Shown: positions 9,532-18,309 of the stretch, piece after piece
Numbering within the stretch: position 1 is the stretch's first letter
Layout: every line of letters begins with the position of its first letter
Source: Paraburkholderia sp. BL10I2N1
GTDB taxonomy: Bacteria; Pseudomonadota; Gammaproteobacteria; Burkholderiales; Burkholderiaceae
DNA length: 64,000 nucleotides
Direction of reading: 5' to 3'
Assembly (NCBI RefSeq): GCF_004361815.1
Contig: NZ_SNWA01000002.1
Span: forward strand, 1,488,001-1,552,000
Translations under genes and position numbers: made by a program
The notes under the pieces: generated by a model
Told to the model about the DNA's origin: nothing
Database searches by the model: none
What the model saw: the letters and a program-made list of their open reading frames with translations, nothing else

Positions 9532-10370
9532 CGCGCACCCTCCTTCGGGCTGCCGAGATAGGCTTCGTGAACGAGCGGATCAGCCTGCACCTGCGCCGGG
9601 GTGCCGCTCGCAAGGAGCGATCCGAAATTCAGGACCCAGACATGCTCGGCAATGGACATCAGCAAGGTCATATCGTGTTCCACTATGACGAGGTGGCACC
9701 CGGTTTCCGCAACGATACGCAGCAGAAGGTCACCGAGACGCGCCTTCTCCACAGCATTCAGACCCGCAGCCGGCTCATCGAGCAGCAATACCGCCGGCTC
9801 AGAACTAAGGGCGCGTGCAATTTCGACCATTCGGCTTTCCCAGAGCGTGAGCTGCGAGGGACGACGCCTGCGCATGGCGACCGCGAGGCCTACACGATCA
9901 AGCGCTGCGTGTGCTCGCTCGCGGCTTTCGGCTGACTCCCACCATCCCGGCAACAGCTTGCCTCGCGTGCGTTCTTGCTGACCGCGCACGGACCGCGCAG
10001 CGAGCAAGACGTTCTGCTCGATATTGAGATGCTCGAAGAGCCGGACGCCCTGAAAAGTGCGCGAGAGCCCACGCCGGTATATATCGTCCTGGCGCAGGCC
10101 AGTGATGTCGTTTCCTTGCAGGAGGACGCGTCCATGGTTCGGGCGCACCACGCCTGTCAACGCGTTGAACAGTGTCGTCTTGCCGGCCCCGTTCGGCCCG
10201 ATGATGGCGTCGATGCCGCGATCGGCAGGAATGTCGATCGAGACGTTAGACAATGCTTTCACGCCGCCGAATGCGACGCTAACCTTATCGATCGACAGCA
10301 AGGAGCGGCTAGCCATGCAAGTCACCGACGTATCGAGCGGAATGGATGGCGTCAATGCAGAAGTCGTCAT
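9528..10370 (-). CDS. livG: Branched-chain amino acid-type ABC transporter ATPase (LivG), unusual signature
   Basis: 280 residues. Walker A GPNGAGKTTLFNALTG and Walker B VLLLDEPAAGLN are intact. The ABC signature, normally LSYGQQR-like in LivG proteins, reads LTLWESRMVEIARAL. The Gly of the signature is lost, which should weaken ATP-sandwich formation unless LivF compensates. The ATG at 10370 overlaps the end of the LivM-like gene by four bases. A second ATG at 10316 (MASRSLLSIDKV) would give a more usual N-terminus. Confidence 0.9.
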   Translation of the reverse strand: MTTSALTPSIPLDTSVTCMASRSLLSIDKVSVAFGGVKALSNVSIDIPADRGIDAIIGPNGAGKTTLFNALTGVVRPNHGRVLLQGNDITGLRQDDIYRRGLSRTFQGVRLFEHLNIEQNVLLAARSVRGQQERTRGKLLPGWWESAESRERAHAALDRVGLAVAMRRRRPSQLTLWESRMVEIARALSSEPAVLLLDEPAAGLNAVEKARLGDLLLRIVAETGCHLVIVEHDMTLLMSIAEHVWVLNFGSLLASGTPAQVQADPLVHEAYLGSPKEGAR

Positions 10371-11260
10371 CGGGGTTCCCCTCTCGTGTGAAGCCGCCTG
10401 TATATCCCTGATGCAACTCGTTCGACAACAGACGAGAGTGACGCGATCGCGCCGTGCGTCAGCAACCCTCCTGGACGTATGATCAGCAACAACAGCGTCG
10501 CGCCGGCTGTGAAAAGCAGTCGGAATTGACCGAGTTCGCGAAGGAGTTCCGGTATCGCGGCGAGCAACAGCGTACCGGCCAGTGCACCCCAGAAACGATC
10601 AAGACCGCCAAAGACGATCGGCAACTGAATCGCTATCAGCAACGCAAACCCGAAATCGTCCGGACGCATGAACAGCACGTAGTGCGCGTAAAGGCCGCCC
10701 GCGAGCCCGCCCAAGCCGCCACCCAGTGCGAAGACCGTGAGCTTGGTCGCAACGACCGGAATACCAAGCTGAGGCACGATGAATTCGTCATCCGCAATCG
10801 CCGTCTTCAGTCTTCCGAGCCGAGTCCGATCGAGCACGCAGAACCCTGCTACGATCAGGACGAGAATGCCGGCGGACTGTGCCAGCGTCGTGTTCGGTGG
10901 GATCTGCGCGAAGCCGAGCGTCGCACCGACCGCTTCTGTGTTGTTCAAAATGATGCGCAGTGACTCCGCGAAACTAAGACTGAAGACGGCGTAGGCAAAT
11001 CCGCTCAGCCGGACGCGCGTCGCCAGCGAGTCGACGACGAGCGCGCCGACGGCGGCCATCCCCGCCCCGCCCGCCAGCGCAAGCTCGAACGTGACGTGGT
11101 AATCGCGAGTCAGGAGAGCGCTCGTATACGCACCGATCGACATATACCCGGCGATGCCAAGATCGAGCTGCTTCATCGAGAGCGGCAAGTAGTGGCCAAG
11201 CGCGGCAATGCACAGGATGCACTGGAGCGTGACGAAAGCCTCGAAGGCGGAAGCGGCCAT
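10367..11260 (-). CDS. livM: Branched-chain amino acid-type ABC transporter permease (LivM)
   Basis: 297 residues, strongly hydrophobic, with the family features LGIAGYMSIGAYTSALL near the N-terminus, GFAYAVFSLSFAESLRII in the middle and QLPIVFGGLDRFWGALAGTL near the C-terminus. It forms the transmembrane pore with LivH. The stop lies inside the LivG-like start and the start is one base after the LivH-like stop, so the genes are tightly packed. Confidence 0.92.
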   Translation of the reverse strand: MAASAFEAFVTLQCILCIAALGHYLPLSMKQLDLGIAGYMSIGAYTSALLTRDYHVTFELALAGGAGMAAVGALVVDSLATRVRLSGFAYAVFSLSFAESLRIILNNTEAVGATLGFAQIPPNTTLAQSAGILVLIVAGFCVLDRTRLGRLKTAIADDEFIVPQLGIPVVATKLTVFALGGGLGGLAGGLYAHYVLFMRPDDFGFALLIAIQLPIVFGGLDRFWGALAGTLLLAAIPELLRELGQFRLLFTAGATLLLLIIRPGGLLTHGAIASLSSVVERVASGIYRRLHTRGEPR

Positions 11261-11261
11261 A

Positions 11262-12155
11262 TTAAACCCGTTGTGTCAGGCGTCGGCCGAACAACCCTTG
11301 TGGCCGCATCATGAGGATGGCGATCATCAAAACGTACGCGAAGAGGTCGCGATAAGACGTATCCAGGTAGCCCGCCGCGAACGCCTCGACGAAACCTAGC
11401 AGGTAGCCACCCACCACCGCGCCCGGAATACTGCCCAGCCCAGCAAAGAGTACGATCGCCAATGCCTTGAATTGCAGCGGCTCGGCGAAATGCGCATCGA
11501 TCGCTCCAATCGACAGCGCCAGCAGGACGCCTGCCGCTCCGGCAAGCATCGAAGCCAGCGCCATCGTCCTGGCAGAGGTGGCGTTCACGCGCACACCAAC
11601 CAGCGAGGAGACATCTTCAGAATCGGCGACGGCACGCATCGCACGGCCGACCCAAGTACGCTGCACGACAACCCTGAGCGTCAAGACGAGCGCGAATGTC
11701 AGGGCAAAAATCAATACCTGGCCGACGGTGAAGTATGGTTCTGCGCCGCCCACGTGCAGGCGAATGACGGTCGATGCAAAGGTGTCTGGGTAGGAAATCG
11801 GCTGGCCGGAGAGCACCGTCAGACGCAGCGTTTCTTCGATGATGATTGCGACGGATATGGAAGTCACCATCGGGATCAAGTGATTCTGACCTCGAACCGG
11901 GCGGATGGCGATCCGTTCGATCACCACACCCAGGACAGCTCCGGCAAGCGTCGCAACTACAATTGCAGCGACTGCGCTATTCGTGACTTCGATGACGCCA
12001 TATCCGATATAAGCGCATGCTGCGAGCACAGCTGCATGTGACAGGTAAACTACCCGCAGTACTCCGAATATAAGGGTGAAGCCCACTGCAACTAGCGCAT
12101 AGCTGCTGCCGATTGTGATGCCGTTGATGAAACTCTGGCCTAACGCGCCCATCAT
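11262..12155 (-). CDS. livH: Branched-chain amino acid-type ABC transporter permease (LivH)
   Basis: 297 residues from the ATG at 12155, preceded by GAGGGGAG; a longer frame to 12194 would overlap the binding-protein gene. LivH features are FINGITIGSSYALVAVGFTLIFG at the N-terminus, RAVADSEDVSSLVGV in the cytoplasmic loop and GLGSIPGAVVGGYLLG near the C-terminus. Seven to eight membrane segments are expected. It pairs with the LivM-like permease. Confidence 0.93.
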   Translation of the reverse strand: MMGALGQSFINGITIGSSYALVAVGFTLIFGVLRVVYLSHAAVLAACAYIGYGVIEVTNSAVAAIVVATLAGAVLGVVIERIAIRPVRGQNHLIPMVTSISVAIIIEETLRLTVLSGQPISYPDTFASTVIRLHVGGAEPYFTVGQVLIFALTFALVLTLRVVVQRTWVGRAMRAVADSEDVSSLVGVRVNATSARTMALASMLAGAAGVLLALSIGAIDAHFAEPLQFKALAIVLFAGLGSIPGAVVGGYLLGFVEAFAAGYLDTSYRDLFAYVLMIAILMMRPQGLFGRRLTQRV

Positions 12156-12165
12156 GACACTCCCC

Positions 12166-13311
12166 TCAGTCCTTGACCAGTTCCCATTTGCCACCGTGCG
12201 ATACCAGCACTTGAGGCAACTTGAAGACGTAGCCCTCAGGCGTCATCGAAACGGTCCCCGTCAGACCCGTCCAGTCACGAACCGCGGCCAGCGTCTCAAT
12301 GAACTTCTTTCGATCCGAGGCGCGATTTGCGGCATCGCCCTTCAATTCGGCACGCTCCATCACCGTCTTCGTCATCATCATCAGGTCGTAGGGCAGTGCC
12401 GCGACCCATGATGGCGCGCGACCGCCCGATCGGCTCTCGTATTTTTTGATGAACGCCTTCACGCGCGGGTCGGACGAACTAGCCAGATCCGCCTGGGCAT
12501 ACCGGTAGACACCTTCGAGGATATCGGGGGGCAATGAGCCTACAAGCGCGTTGTATGCAGACTGCGTCAACATCACATGTGCGCCTGAGCGGGATTTGCG
12601 CAACTCTTTCAGCAGGCCCACGGCCGATCGATCAAGTGTGGCCAGAATCAAGAGGTCGGCGTTGGCGCTCGCCGCGCGGTTGATCTGCGGCCCGAAATCG
12701 ACGTCCTTACTCGAAACGGACAGCGTGTCGACCGGGATGCTGTCGTGTGCCAATGCCTTGACGATGAGTTGAGCGTAAGAGGTCGCCGCGTTGTCCTCCT
12801 TCTCGACAATCAACGCCACCTTTTTTGGCTTGAGCTTTTTCGTGATGAAGTCGATCGCGACCGGGGTGGTCACGTTGACAGGCGTGGCAAACGAGAATGC
12901 CCATGGGCGGTTAGATGCCGTAAGACCGATAGCGGGAGCTGCGGGCGCGAACGCGGGACATTGCATGCTGTTGGCGACCGGGAAACCTACCTGTGCCTCA
13001 TGCGACAAGGCAGGGCCAACCACGATCAGTGCATCATTGCAGGCTTGCCTGATCAACGTGGCAACCTGTCCGGGGTTGCTTTGTGTGTCCATCATCGTCA
13101 ACTGAACGGGCCGTCCCTCGATCCCCCCGCTATGATTGATGTCTTCTACGGCGATCTCATAACCCAGTTTGAGGTCGAGACTGTACCCCGCGTTGACACC
13201 GGTGAGGGGCAACAACGCTGCGAACTTCCAGGGCTGCGGCGACTGGGCCAGGCTTGGCCCTGCGATTGTGCTGGCAAGCAACGCGGCAGCCAGCTTGGCT
13301 CGAAGCTTCAT
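12166..13311 (-). CDS. ABC transporter substrate-binding protein (LivK type)
   Basis: 381 residues. A Sec signal peptide (MKLRAKLAAALLASTIAG, cleavage near SLAQ) precedes a type I periplasmic binding fold: FAALLPLTGVNAGYSLDLKLG, then GYEIAVEDINHSGGI and VVGPALSHEAQVG. The ATG at 13311 has AGGAGAC upstream; a start at 13344 would add a charged stretch before the signal peptide. It is the first gene of the Liv operon and sets its specificity, which is not readable from sequence. One copy of the 40-base motif lies about 72 bases upstream. Confidence 0.92.
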   Translation of the reverse strand: MKLRAKLAAALLASTIAGPSLAQSPQPWKFAALLPLTGVNAGYSLDLKLGYEIAVEDINHSGGIEGRPVQLTMMDTQSNPGQVATLIRQACNDALIVVGPALSHEAQVGFPVANSMQCPAFAPAAPAIGLTASNRPWAFSFATPVNVTTPVAIDFITKKLKPKKVALIVEKEDNAATSYAQLIVKALAHDSIPVDTLSVSSKDVDFGPQINRAASANADLLILATLDRSAVGLLKELRKSRSGAHVMLTQSAYNALVGSLPPDILEGVYRYAQADLASSSDPRVKAFIKKYESRSGGRAPSWVAALPYDLMMMTKTVMERAELKGDAANRASDRKKFIETLAAVRDWTGLTGTVSMTPEGYVFKLPQVLVSHGGKWELVKD

Positions 13312-13382
13312 CTGATGTCTCCTCGTTCTCTCTTTTAACGCCATACATTGACTCGAAGCCTAAGCGCTTCGGTCAGGGGCGC

Positions 13383-13422
13383 CAACTTGAGATTTACGAA
13401 GTTTCGATTCGCTGCCGGCGAA
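13383..13422. promoter_or_regulatory. Second copy of the 40-base motif, upstream of the Liv operon
   Basis: CAACTTGAGATTTACGAA followed by GATTCGCTGCCGGCGAA. It contains TTCGC-N5-GCGAA and matches the copy at 7342-7381 at roughly 29 of 40 positions. It lies between the LysR gene end and the binding-protein start, where a regulator of the transporter would bind. Confidence 0.5.
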
Positions 13423-13458
13423 TGCGTGTGCTCGATGCCGCTACGCTTCGTCAGCGAG

Positions 13459-14397
13459 TTATCTTTGAGCGGCGGCCGGCACCTCTGGGGGCCGATCCAG
13501 CAACTGCTTGAGCAACATACCGGTTGCGGGCCCGATCGCGCGGCCCCTCGCCGTCGCGATGTGGATCGAGCGGTTGGCCCACGGCTCCGCAAAGTTCACC
13601 GCCGCAACTTCATTAAATAGCTTGAAGTCGAGCAGGCATTCAGGCTGCACAGTCACGCCGAGGCCTGCCTGCGCCAGGCTGATCGCGACGCCCGCGCTCT
13701 GCACACTGTATTTTGGTTTGAATTCGCGCCCAAGCCGTTTCGCCGCTTCCCGAAAACCGCTCAGCATCGCGCCGGCGACGATGACATTTTCCGGAAGGAG
13801 GTCTTCGAATGTGACGCTTTGCCGGTGGGCTAGCGGATGCCCTGCAGGTACGACGACGACCATGCGGTCTTTGCGGTACGGGACGATATCGAGGCCGTCC
13901 AGTTCGAGTCCAGGCGCCGCCGCGAACACACCAATGTCGGCTTCACCCTGCGCTACATCCTGCACGATCCGGGCATTCTCGACCTCATGCACGACCAGAT
14001 CGACGAGCGGAAATTCGCGCACGTACTCACCCAGTTCCCGGGCGAGGAACGGAGCAATAATCGAACGCGCGGAGGCAATGGTTACGGCGCCACGCACCCC
14101 TTCACAGAATCCGGCAATTTCCGCTCTCGTATCATCGAGCTTGGAAAAAACTGTCCGGATGTATCGCAGGAGTACTTCGCCCGCCGGGCTCGGTACCACC
14201 CCCTTCGGGCTGCGCTCGAGGAGCTTTACGCCCGCGATCTCTTCGAGGTCCTGGATTCGTTTCGTCGCGGCCGAGGCAGCAATGTTCTCCCGGATTGCCG
14301 CACGCCCGATCTGCTGCTCTTCGACGGCCGACAAGAAAAGCCGCAGCGTGAAGAGATCAACCTGCCGGATGAAATAAAGTCTGTTAAAAGAGCTCAT
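13459..14397 (-). CDS. LysR-family transcriptional regulator
   Basis: 312 residues with an N-terminal winged helix-turn-helix (FTLRLFLSAVEEQQIGRAAI, then IAASAATKRIQDLEEIAG and KLLERSPKGVVPSPAGE) and a periplasmic-binding-like effector domain (GAVTIASARSIIAPFLAREL). The recognition helix variant NIAASAATKRIQDLE is typical of one Burkholderiaceae LysR subgroup. It lies directly upstream of the Liv operon on the same strand and is a natural candidate to control it, perhaps through the 40-base motif. That link is inference. Confidence 0.88.
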   Translation of the reverse strand: MSSFNRLYFIRQVDLFTLRLFLSAVEEQQIGRAAIRENIAASAATKRIQDLEEIAGVKLLERSPKGVVPSPAGEVLLRYIRTVFSKLDDTRAEIAGFCEGVRGAVTIASARSIIAPFLARELGEYVREFPLVDLVVHEVENARIVQDVAQGEADIGVFAAAPGLELDGLDIVPYRKDRMVVVVPAGHPLAHRQSVTFEDLLPENVIVAGAMLSGFREAAKRLGREFKPKYSVQSAGVAISLAQAGLGVTVQPECLLDFKLFNEVAAVNFAEPWANRSIHIATARGRAIGPATGMLLKQLLDRPPEVPAAAQR

Positions 14398-14561
14398 TGC
14401 CGTGGAATCATTAACGCAGAGGGAATCATGATGTTGTCGCCTGGTTTGCCCTGCCTCCGCTAGTTTGTGCCGGGGCCGGCTCGATCGCCATGGGCGTTAA
14501 TCCCAATGCAGTCGGCGGCCTGATAACTCGTGCGCTAACAGCGCGCGACACACGATAAGTG

Positions 14562-15350
14562 TCAAGGTTCACAGTCGATGTCAGCAAGCAATTCTGGGAC
14601 TTTATGCGCGGCCAACTTTAGCGCCGGTATCACCTTTTTACGAATTGCCGCCATATGTGGTTCAAGCTCTACAGCGCCGCAACTCAACGCCATCAACGTG
14701 CGCGACCGCCCGACGTGGATTGGCAGTGCTATCCCATAGGCGTTGCGCTGATACTCTCCGACCGACATGCATACACCAGACTCCCGCAGATCATCAAAAG
14801 CCACCTCTATACCATTGCGCACAGTTGCCGCGGCGCCGCCGGCTGCATTCAGGATAGCGGTCATGCGAGCGCGGCGCTCGTCCGGTGGGAGCGCATAAAG
14901 ATAAGCACGGCCAACGGAGGTCGATTCCATCGGAAGCACCGTGCCTACGCCGAGCCGAAGCGTGGCGATTCTTGCACTGGTTCGACAAGCGATGTAAAGC
15001 ATATTCAGCTGGTGGGGCACCGCCAACGCAACGCATACATCAAGTTTGTCCGCTAGTTCCTGCATGAATGGATTGACGCGGTGCGTAACAGGGTTCGCCT
15101 CGAGATAGGCGTAGCCGATGCTGAGCGATCCCGGTCCCAGTTCGAACTGACGACCGCCTCCGACTCGCCGTAGATAGCCGATGCGGATCAACGTCGATGT
15201 CAACCGTGACACAGTGGCCTTTGAGAGGCCCGTTCGACGGACGAGCTCGGCGTTTGACAGCGGGGCTCGCTCCGCACGGAATGCGCACAGGACTTCCAGG
15301 CCGCGCTCGACGGTGAGCGTGACGTTTTGCGAATCGCTCGCGCTTGTCAT
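14562..15350 (-). CDS. IclR-family transcriptional regulator
   Basis: 262 residues from the ATG at 15350, preceded by GAGGAAA. The N-terminal IclR helix-turn-helix reads VERGLEVLCAFRAERAPLSNAELVRRTGLSKATVSRL in two overlapping parts around residues 15-55. The C-terminal effector domain holds GTVLPMESTSVGRAYLYAL and YGIALPIHV. It starts 7 bases after the stop of a second IclR gene on the same strand, so the two are co-transcribed. IclR proteins bind short inverted repeats and often control aromatic acid degradation. Confidence 0.9.
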   Translation of the reverse strand: MTSASDSQNVTLTVERGLEVLCAFRAERAPLSNAELVRRTGLSKATVSRLTSTLIRIGYLRRVGGGRQFELGPGSLSIGYAYLEANPVTHRVNPFMQELADKLDVCVALAVPHQLNMLYIACRTSARIATLRLGVGTVLPMESTSVGRAYLYALPPDERRARMTAILNAAGGAAATVRNGIEVAFDDLRESGVCMSVGEYQRNAYGIALPIHVGRSRTLMALSCGAVELEPHMAAIRKKVIPALKLAAHKVPELLADIDCEP

Positions 15351-15357
15351 ATTTTCC

Positions 15358-16224
15358 TCAGTCAACAAATAGCGCCTTTTCCTGCAAGGAACGTGCGGCG
15401 GCGACAAGCCTAGGCGCCAATTCGCGCTCCAATCGTGCGCGCCCCATGCGTGCGCTATGACCAATGCATGCGAGCACGAGTGGAGCATGGTCGGGAATGG
15501 TCAACGGTGCGGCGACGATCGAGAGCTCAGGCTCCCATTCACCCAGCGACGCGCAATAACCGGTGTTGAGCGCCTGCGAAATTCCCTCGCTGATGCGGTG
15601 CCGCAGGTGCGGCCAGTCGCGCCCTGCCTTGCGCTCGATATTGCCAAGCAGATAGAAGCGTTCCAGCTCTGGCAATGCCGAAAGCAACGCCCATCCCATC
15701 GGTGACGACGCGATACTCAGACGCGTGCCGACGTAGAGTCCAAGGTCAACTGACGCTGCTTTGCCCGCGCATGTTTCGAGTACGATCACGTCGAGACGGT
15801 CGCGCGTCCCAAGCACCACATAGGTTTCGTTTGCATCCGCAAATGACTGCATTCCGAGACGGGCCAGACGCTGGACGTTCGAATGTGCGATTGCCGCGTA
15901 TCCGAGGGACAAGACGGAAGCCGACAAGCGATATTTGCGCCGCTCCGGCGAATAGCGCAGGTACCCCAGCGTCAGGAGCGAGCGCAGCATCCTGGAGACG
16001 GTCGGCGCCGGGATGCCTGTCTCGAGCACGATGTCCTGATTGCCGAGCCATGGCTCCTGCGGCCTGAAGGCCGCCAGAACCGCGATGCTTCGTGCCAGGG
16101 GCACGACCATCGCTCCTCCACAGGCACCTTGGGCACCGGCCCCCCGTTCCATCGCTGCAGCATCCAGCCCCGCCTCTTCGCGCGCGGCGACAGATGCGTC
16201 GCCATGATGTGTGCGCAATGACAT
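15358..16224 (-). CDS. IclR-family transcriptional regulator
   Basis: 288 residues. After an N-terminal extension of about 40 residues, the helix-turn-helix reads LARSIAVLAAFRPQEPWLGN followed by IPAPTVSRMLRSLLTLGYL. The effector domain has GTRLSIASSPMGWALLSAL. It is paired with the IclR gene that follows. The promoter region contains a good TTCCGTAC palindrome at 16363-16379, so it could be autoregulated and control the other sites in the island. That is inference from position only. Confidence 0.9.
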   Translation of the reverse strand: MSLRTHHGDASVAAREEAGLDAAAMERGAGAQGACGGAMVVPLARSIAVLAAFRPQEPWLGNQDIVLETGIPAPTVSRMLRSLLTLGYLRYSPERRKYRLSASVLSLGYAAIAHSNVQRLARLGMQSFADANETYVVLGTRDRLDVIVLETCAGKAASVDLGLYVGTRLSIASSPMGWALLSALPELERFYLLGNIERKAGRDWPHLRHRISEGISQALNTGYCASLGEWEPELSIVAAPLTIPDHAPLVLACIGHSARMGRARLERELAPRLVAAARSLQEKALFVD

Positions 16225-16362
16225 TGATCACCCCGTTTATAGTCAAGCGAATGCCGTAACAAGCATACGGGTCGGAGGGCAGACAACCTGTTCGGTACTC
16301 GGTGTTCAACACAATGCATCTAACGAATCGATGGCGCAGCTCGTCAATGATCTTGCGTCAAC

Positions 16363-16379
16363 GTTCCGTACATCGGAAG
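16363..16379. promoter_or_regulatory. TTCCGTAC palindrome upstream of the IclR pair
   Basis: GTTCCGTACATCGGAAG contains TTCCG-tacat-CGGAA, a perfect 5+5 inverted repeat, 139 bases upstream of the first IclR start. Confidence 0.5.
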
Positions 16380-16471
16380 TATCGCGCTATTCGAGGCCTT
16401 GGCCATTCGGGGATACCCGTCCCCGCTCCGTCGCAAACGATTGATAGCGCTTGCCGTTCTCTCGCCCGAGT

Positions 16472-16490
16472 GCGGAACAGATGTTCCGGC
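16472..16490. repeat. Everted GGAAC/GTTCC inverted repeat
   Basis: GCGGAACAGATGTTCCGGC holds CGGAAC-agat-GTTCCG, the island motif half-sites in the opposite (everted) arrangement, about 110 bases from the site at 16363. It lies just past the stop of the small ORF at 16513-16749. Confidence 0.35.
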
Positions 16491-16512
16491 GTTTCCTGAC
16501 GGAGCGTTCCGG

Positions 16513-16749
16513 CTAGGAAACCCGCATGGCCGGGCGCCGCGGTCCTGGCGGGAACACGCACCAGGAGCCGTCCTCGTGCCGAAAGAAACAGATGGCTACG
16601 AGGCCCGTTGCCGCTTTCGCTTCGACGCGCACGTAACGCCCGCACGCCAAGCTCGAAAGTCTGAATAAACGTACTCGGACCGGTATCGCTCTGTTCGGTG
16701 AGAGCCAACTTTCAACTACCTCACGTAACGACCTTCTCGCGCTTTCCAT
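16513..16749 (-). CDS. Small protein of unknown function
   Basis: 78 residues from the ATG at 16749, with GGAG six bases upstream. It begins MESARRSLREVVESWL and ends RHEDGSWCVFPPGPRRPAMR. The composition, with a run GRYVRVEAKAATGLVAICFF that alternates like beta strands, looks like real coding sequence. I recall similar short proteins in Burkholderia genomes but cannot name a domain. It lies downstream of the acyl-CoA dehydrogenase gene on the same strand. No function is assigned. Confidence 0.45.
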   Translation of the reverse strand: MESARRSLREVVESWLSPNRAIPVRVRLFRLSSLACGRYVRVEAKAATGLVAICFFRHEDGSWCVFPPGPRRPAMRVS

Positions 16750-16852
16750 TTGCATCTCCACCGCCGCGGAACCATTCGGTTGCTCGGGGCTGCCGCCCCG
16801 CCCGCTCCGTTTCCGCCTGGCACGCATCGCCGGCCATGCCGGCTCCAACTGA

Positions 16853-18007
16853 TTAATGTTCCGCTTCCCGGATCATGTTTCGAGCAATCACAAGTTGCTG
16901 GATCTGGCTCGTTCCCTCGAAAATGCGAAAGAGCCGCACATCGCGATAAAAGCGTTCAATGCCGTACTCGCTCATATAACCTGCCCCGCCATGAATCTGG
17001 ACTGCCCGGTCAGCCACACGCCCGCACATTTCCGAAGCGAAGAGCTTCGCGCAGGAGGCCTCGGTGCTGACCTTTTTCCCCTCGTCGCGACGCCGCGCCG
17101 CGTCGAGTACCATACAGCGCGCCGCGTAGAGCTCGGCCTGACTATCGGCCAGCATGGCCTGTACGAGCTGGAAGTCAGCGATCGGCTGACCGAACTGCTT
17201 ACGCTCCATCGCATAGCGCAACGCATCGTCAAGCATCCGCTGCGCGACGGCCACGCATATGGCAGCAATATGAATCCGGCCCTTATCCAGCACCTTCATC
17301 GCCGTCTTGAATCCGTTACCTTCAATGCCGCCGATCAGGTTGGCAGCCGGTACGCGGCAGTTTTCAAAGATCACGTCGCAGGTGTGTGCGCCTCGCTGCC
17401 CCATCTTTTTGTCGCGCTTGCCGAAGCTGATGCCCGACGCGCCTGCCTCGACTATGAATGCCGAAATGCCGCTTGCGCGCTTGTCTTCGGGGTTGGTCCG
17501 GGCCATAAGCGTAAAAATGCCAGCCTGCGGCGCGTTGGTAATAAATCGTTTCGTACCATTGACGACGTAATCGTCGCCATCACGAATCGCGGTAGCCCGC
17601 AATGAAGCAGCATCGGAACCGGCCTCTGGCTCGGTCAACGCGAACGATGCAATCAACTCGCCTGTAGCCAGCCGGGGCAAATACCGCGCCTTTTGCTCTG
17701 GCGTACCATCAAGAAGAATCCCCTGCGAGCCGATGCCCACCGTCGTGCCGATCAGCGAGCGGAACGCGGGCGAAGCGCGACCCAGCTCGAACATCGCAAG
17801 AACTTCCTCCTCCATCGTCAACTGCAGGCCGCCGTACTCCTCGGGAATCGTGATGCCGAAGAGACCCATCGCCTTCATGTCTTCGATGATGTCCTGTGGA
17901 ATCTCGTCGGTCTCGGCCACCCGTTCCTCATTGGGGATCAGGCGCTCTCGTACGAATCGCGCGATATTGTCGCGCAGAGCATTCATCGTTTCGATGTCTC
18001 GAATCAT
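16853..18007 (-). CDS. Acyl-CoA dehydrogenase
   Basis: 384 residues of standard length. In order: EYGGLQLTMEEEVLAMFELG, the FAD/acyl pocket SFALTEPEAGSDAASL, YVVNGTKRFITNAP, RKQFGQPIADFQLVQ and IHGGAGYMSEYGIERFYRDVR. The catalytic base is expected at the Glu of FEGTSQIQ near the C-terminus. It oxidises an acyl-CoA to the 2,3-enoyl-CoA and passes electrons to ETF, which is encoded at 58077-59782. It is divergent from an SDR/MaoC pair that could complete beta-oxidation of the same substrate. Confidence 0.94.
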   Translation of the reverse strand: MIRDIETMNALRDNIARFVRERLIPNEERVAETDEIPQDIIEDMKAMGLFGITIPEEYGGLQLTMEEEVLAMFELGRASPAFRSLIGTTVGIGSQGILLDGTPEQKARYLPRLATGELIASFALTEPEAGSDAASLRATAIRDGDDYVVNGTKRFITNAPQAGIFTLMARTNPEDKRASGISAFIVEAGASGISFGKRDKKMGQRGAHTCDVIFENCRVPAANLIGGIEGNGFKTAMKVLDKGRIHIAAICVAVAQRMLDDALRYAMERKQFGQPIADFQLVQAMLADSQAELYAARCMVLDAARRRDEGKKVSTEASCAKLFASEMCGRVADRAVQIHGGAGYMSEYGIERFYRDVRLFRIFEGTSQIQQLVIARNMIREAEH

Positions 18008-18309
18008 GGTGGTGTCGTTGCTCGTGTGGGTCCATTGACGACTTCATGCTCCGATTCAAAGGAGTTAGCGTCAATCACATCTGCAGGCTTGTTCCGTACT
18101 TTGACATCAACGACGGCAGCGCCAATATCCCTCGGCGCCGGACCGCCTGTTGTTCCGGCCCCGCTCAATGCACTTTTGAAGTACGGAAAGGCTTTGCCTC
18201 ACGCGTTGACAGCGAACGTCCGTCAGCTCCACTGTGATGGATGATCCCGCTGCAGGTAGCAGTACCCGCACATCACACCTGTGGCACTGACAGTTCTATG
18301 GAGACATGC
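18008..18309. promoter_or_regulatory. Divergent promoter region with an inward-facing TTCCGTAC pair
   Basis: Two sites face each other: GTTCCGTACTTTGAC starting at 18091 (84 bases from the dehydrogenase start) and, on the other strand, TTGAAGTACGGAAA at 18176-18189 (about 120 bases from the SDR start). The 8-mers are 89 bases apart. Each may serve one of the two divergent promoters. Confidence 0.55.
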
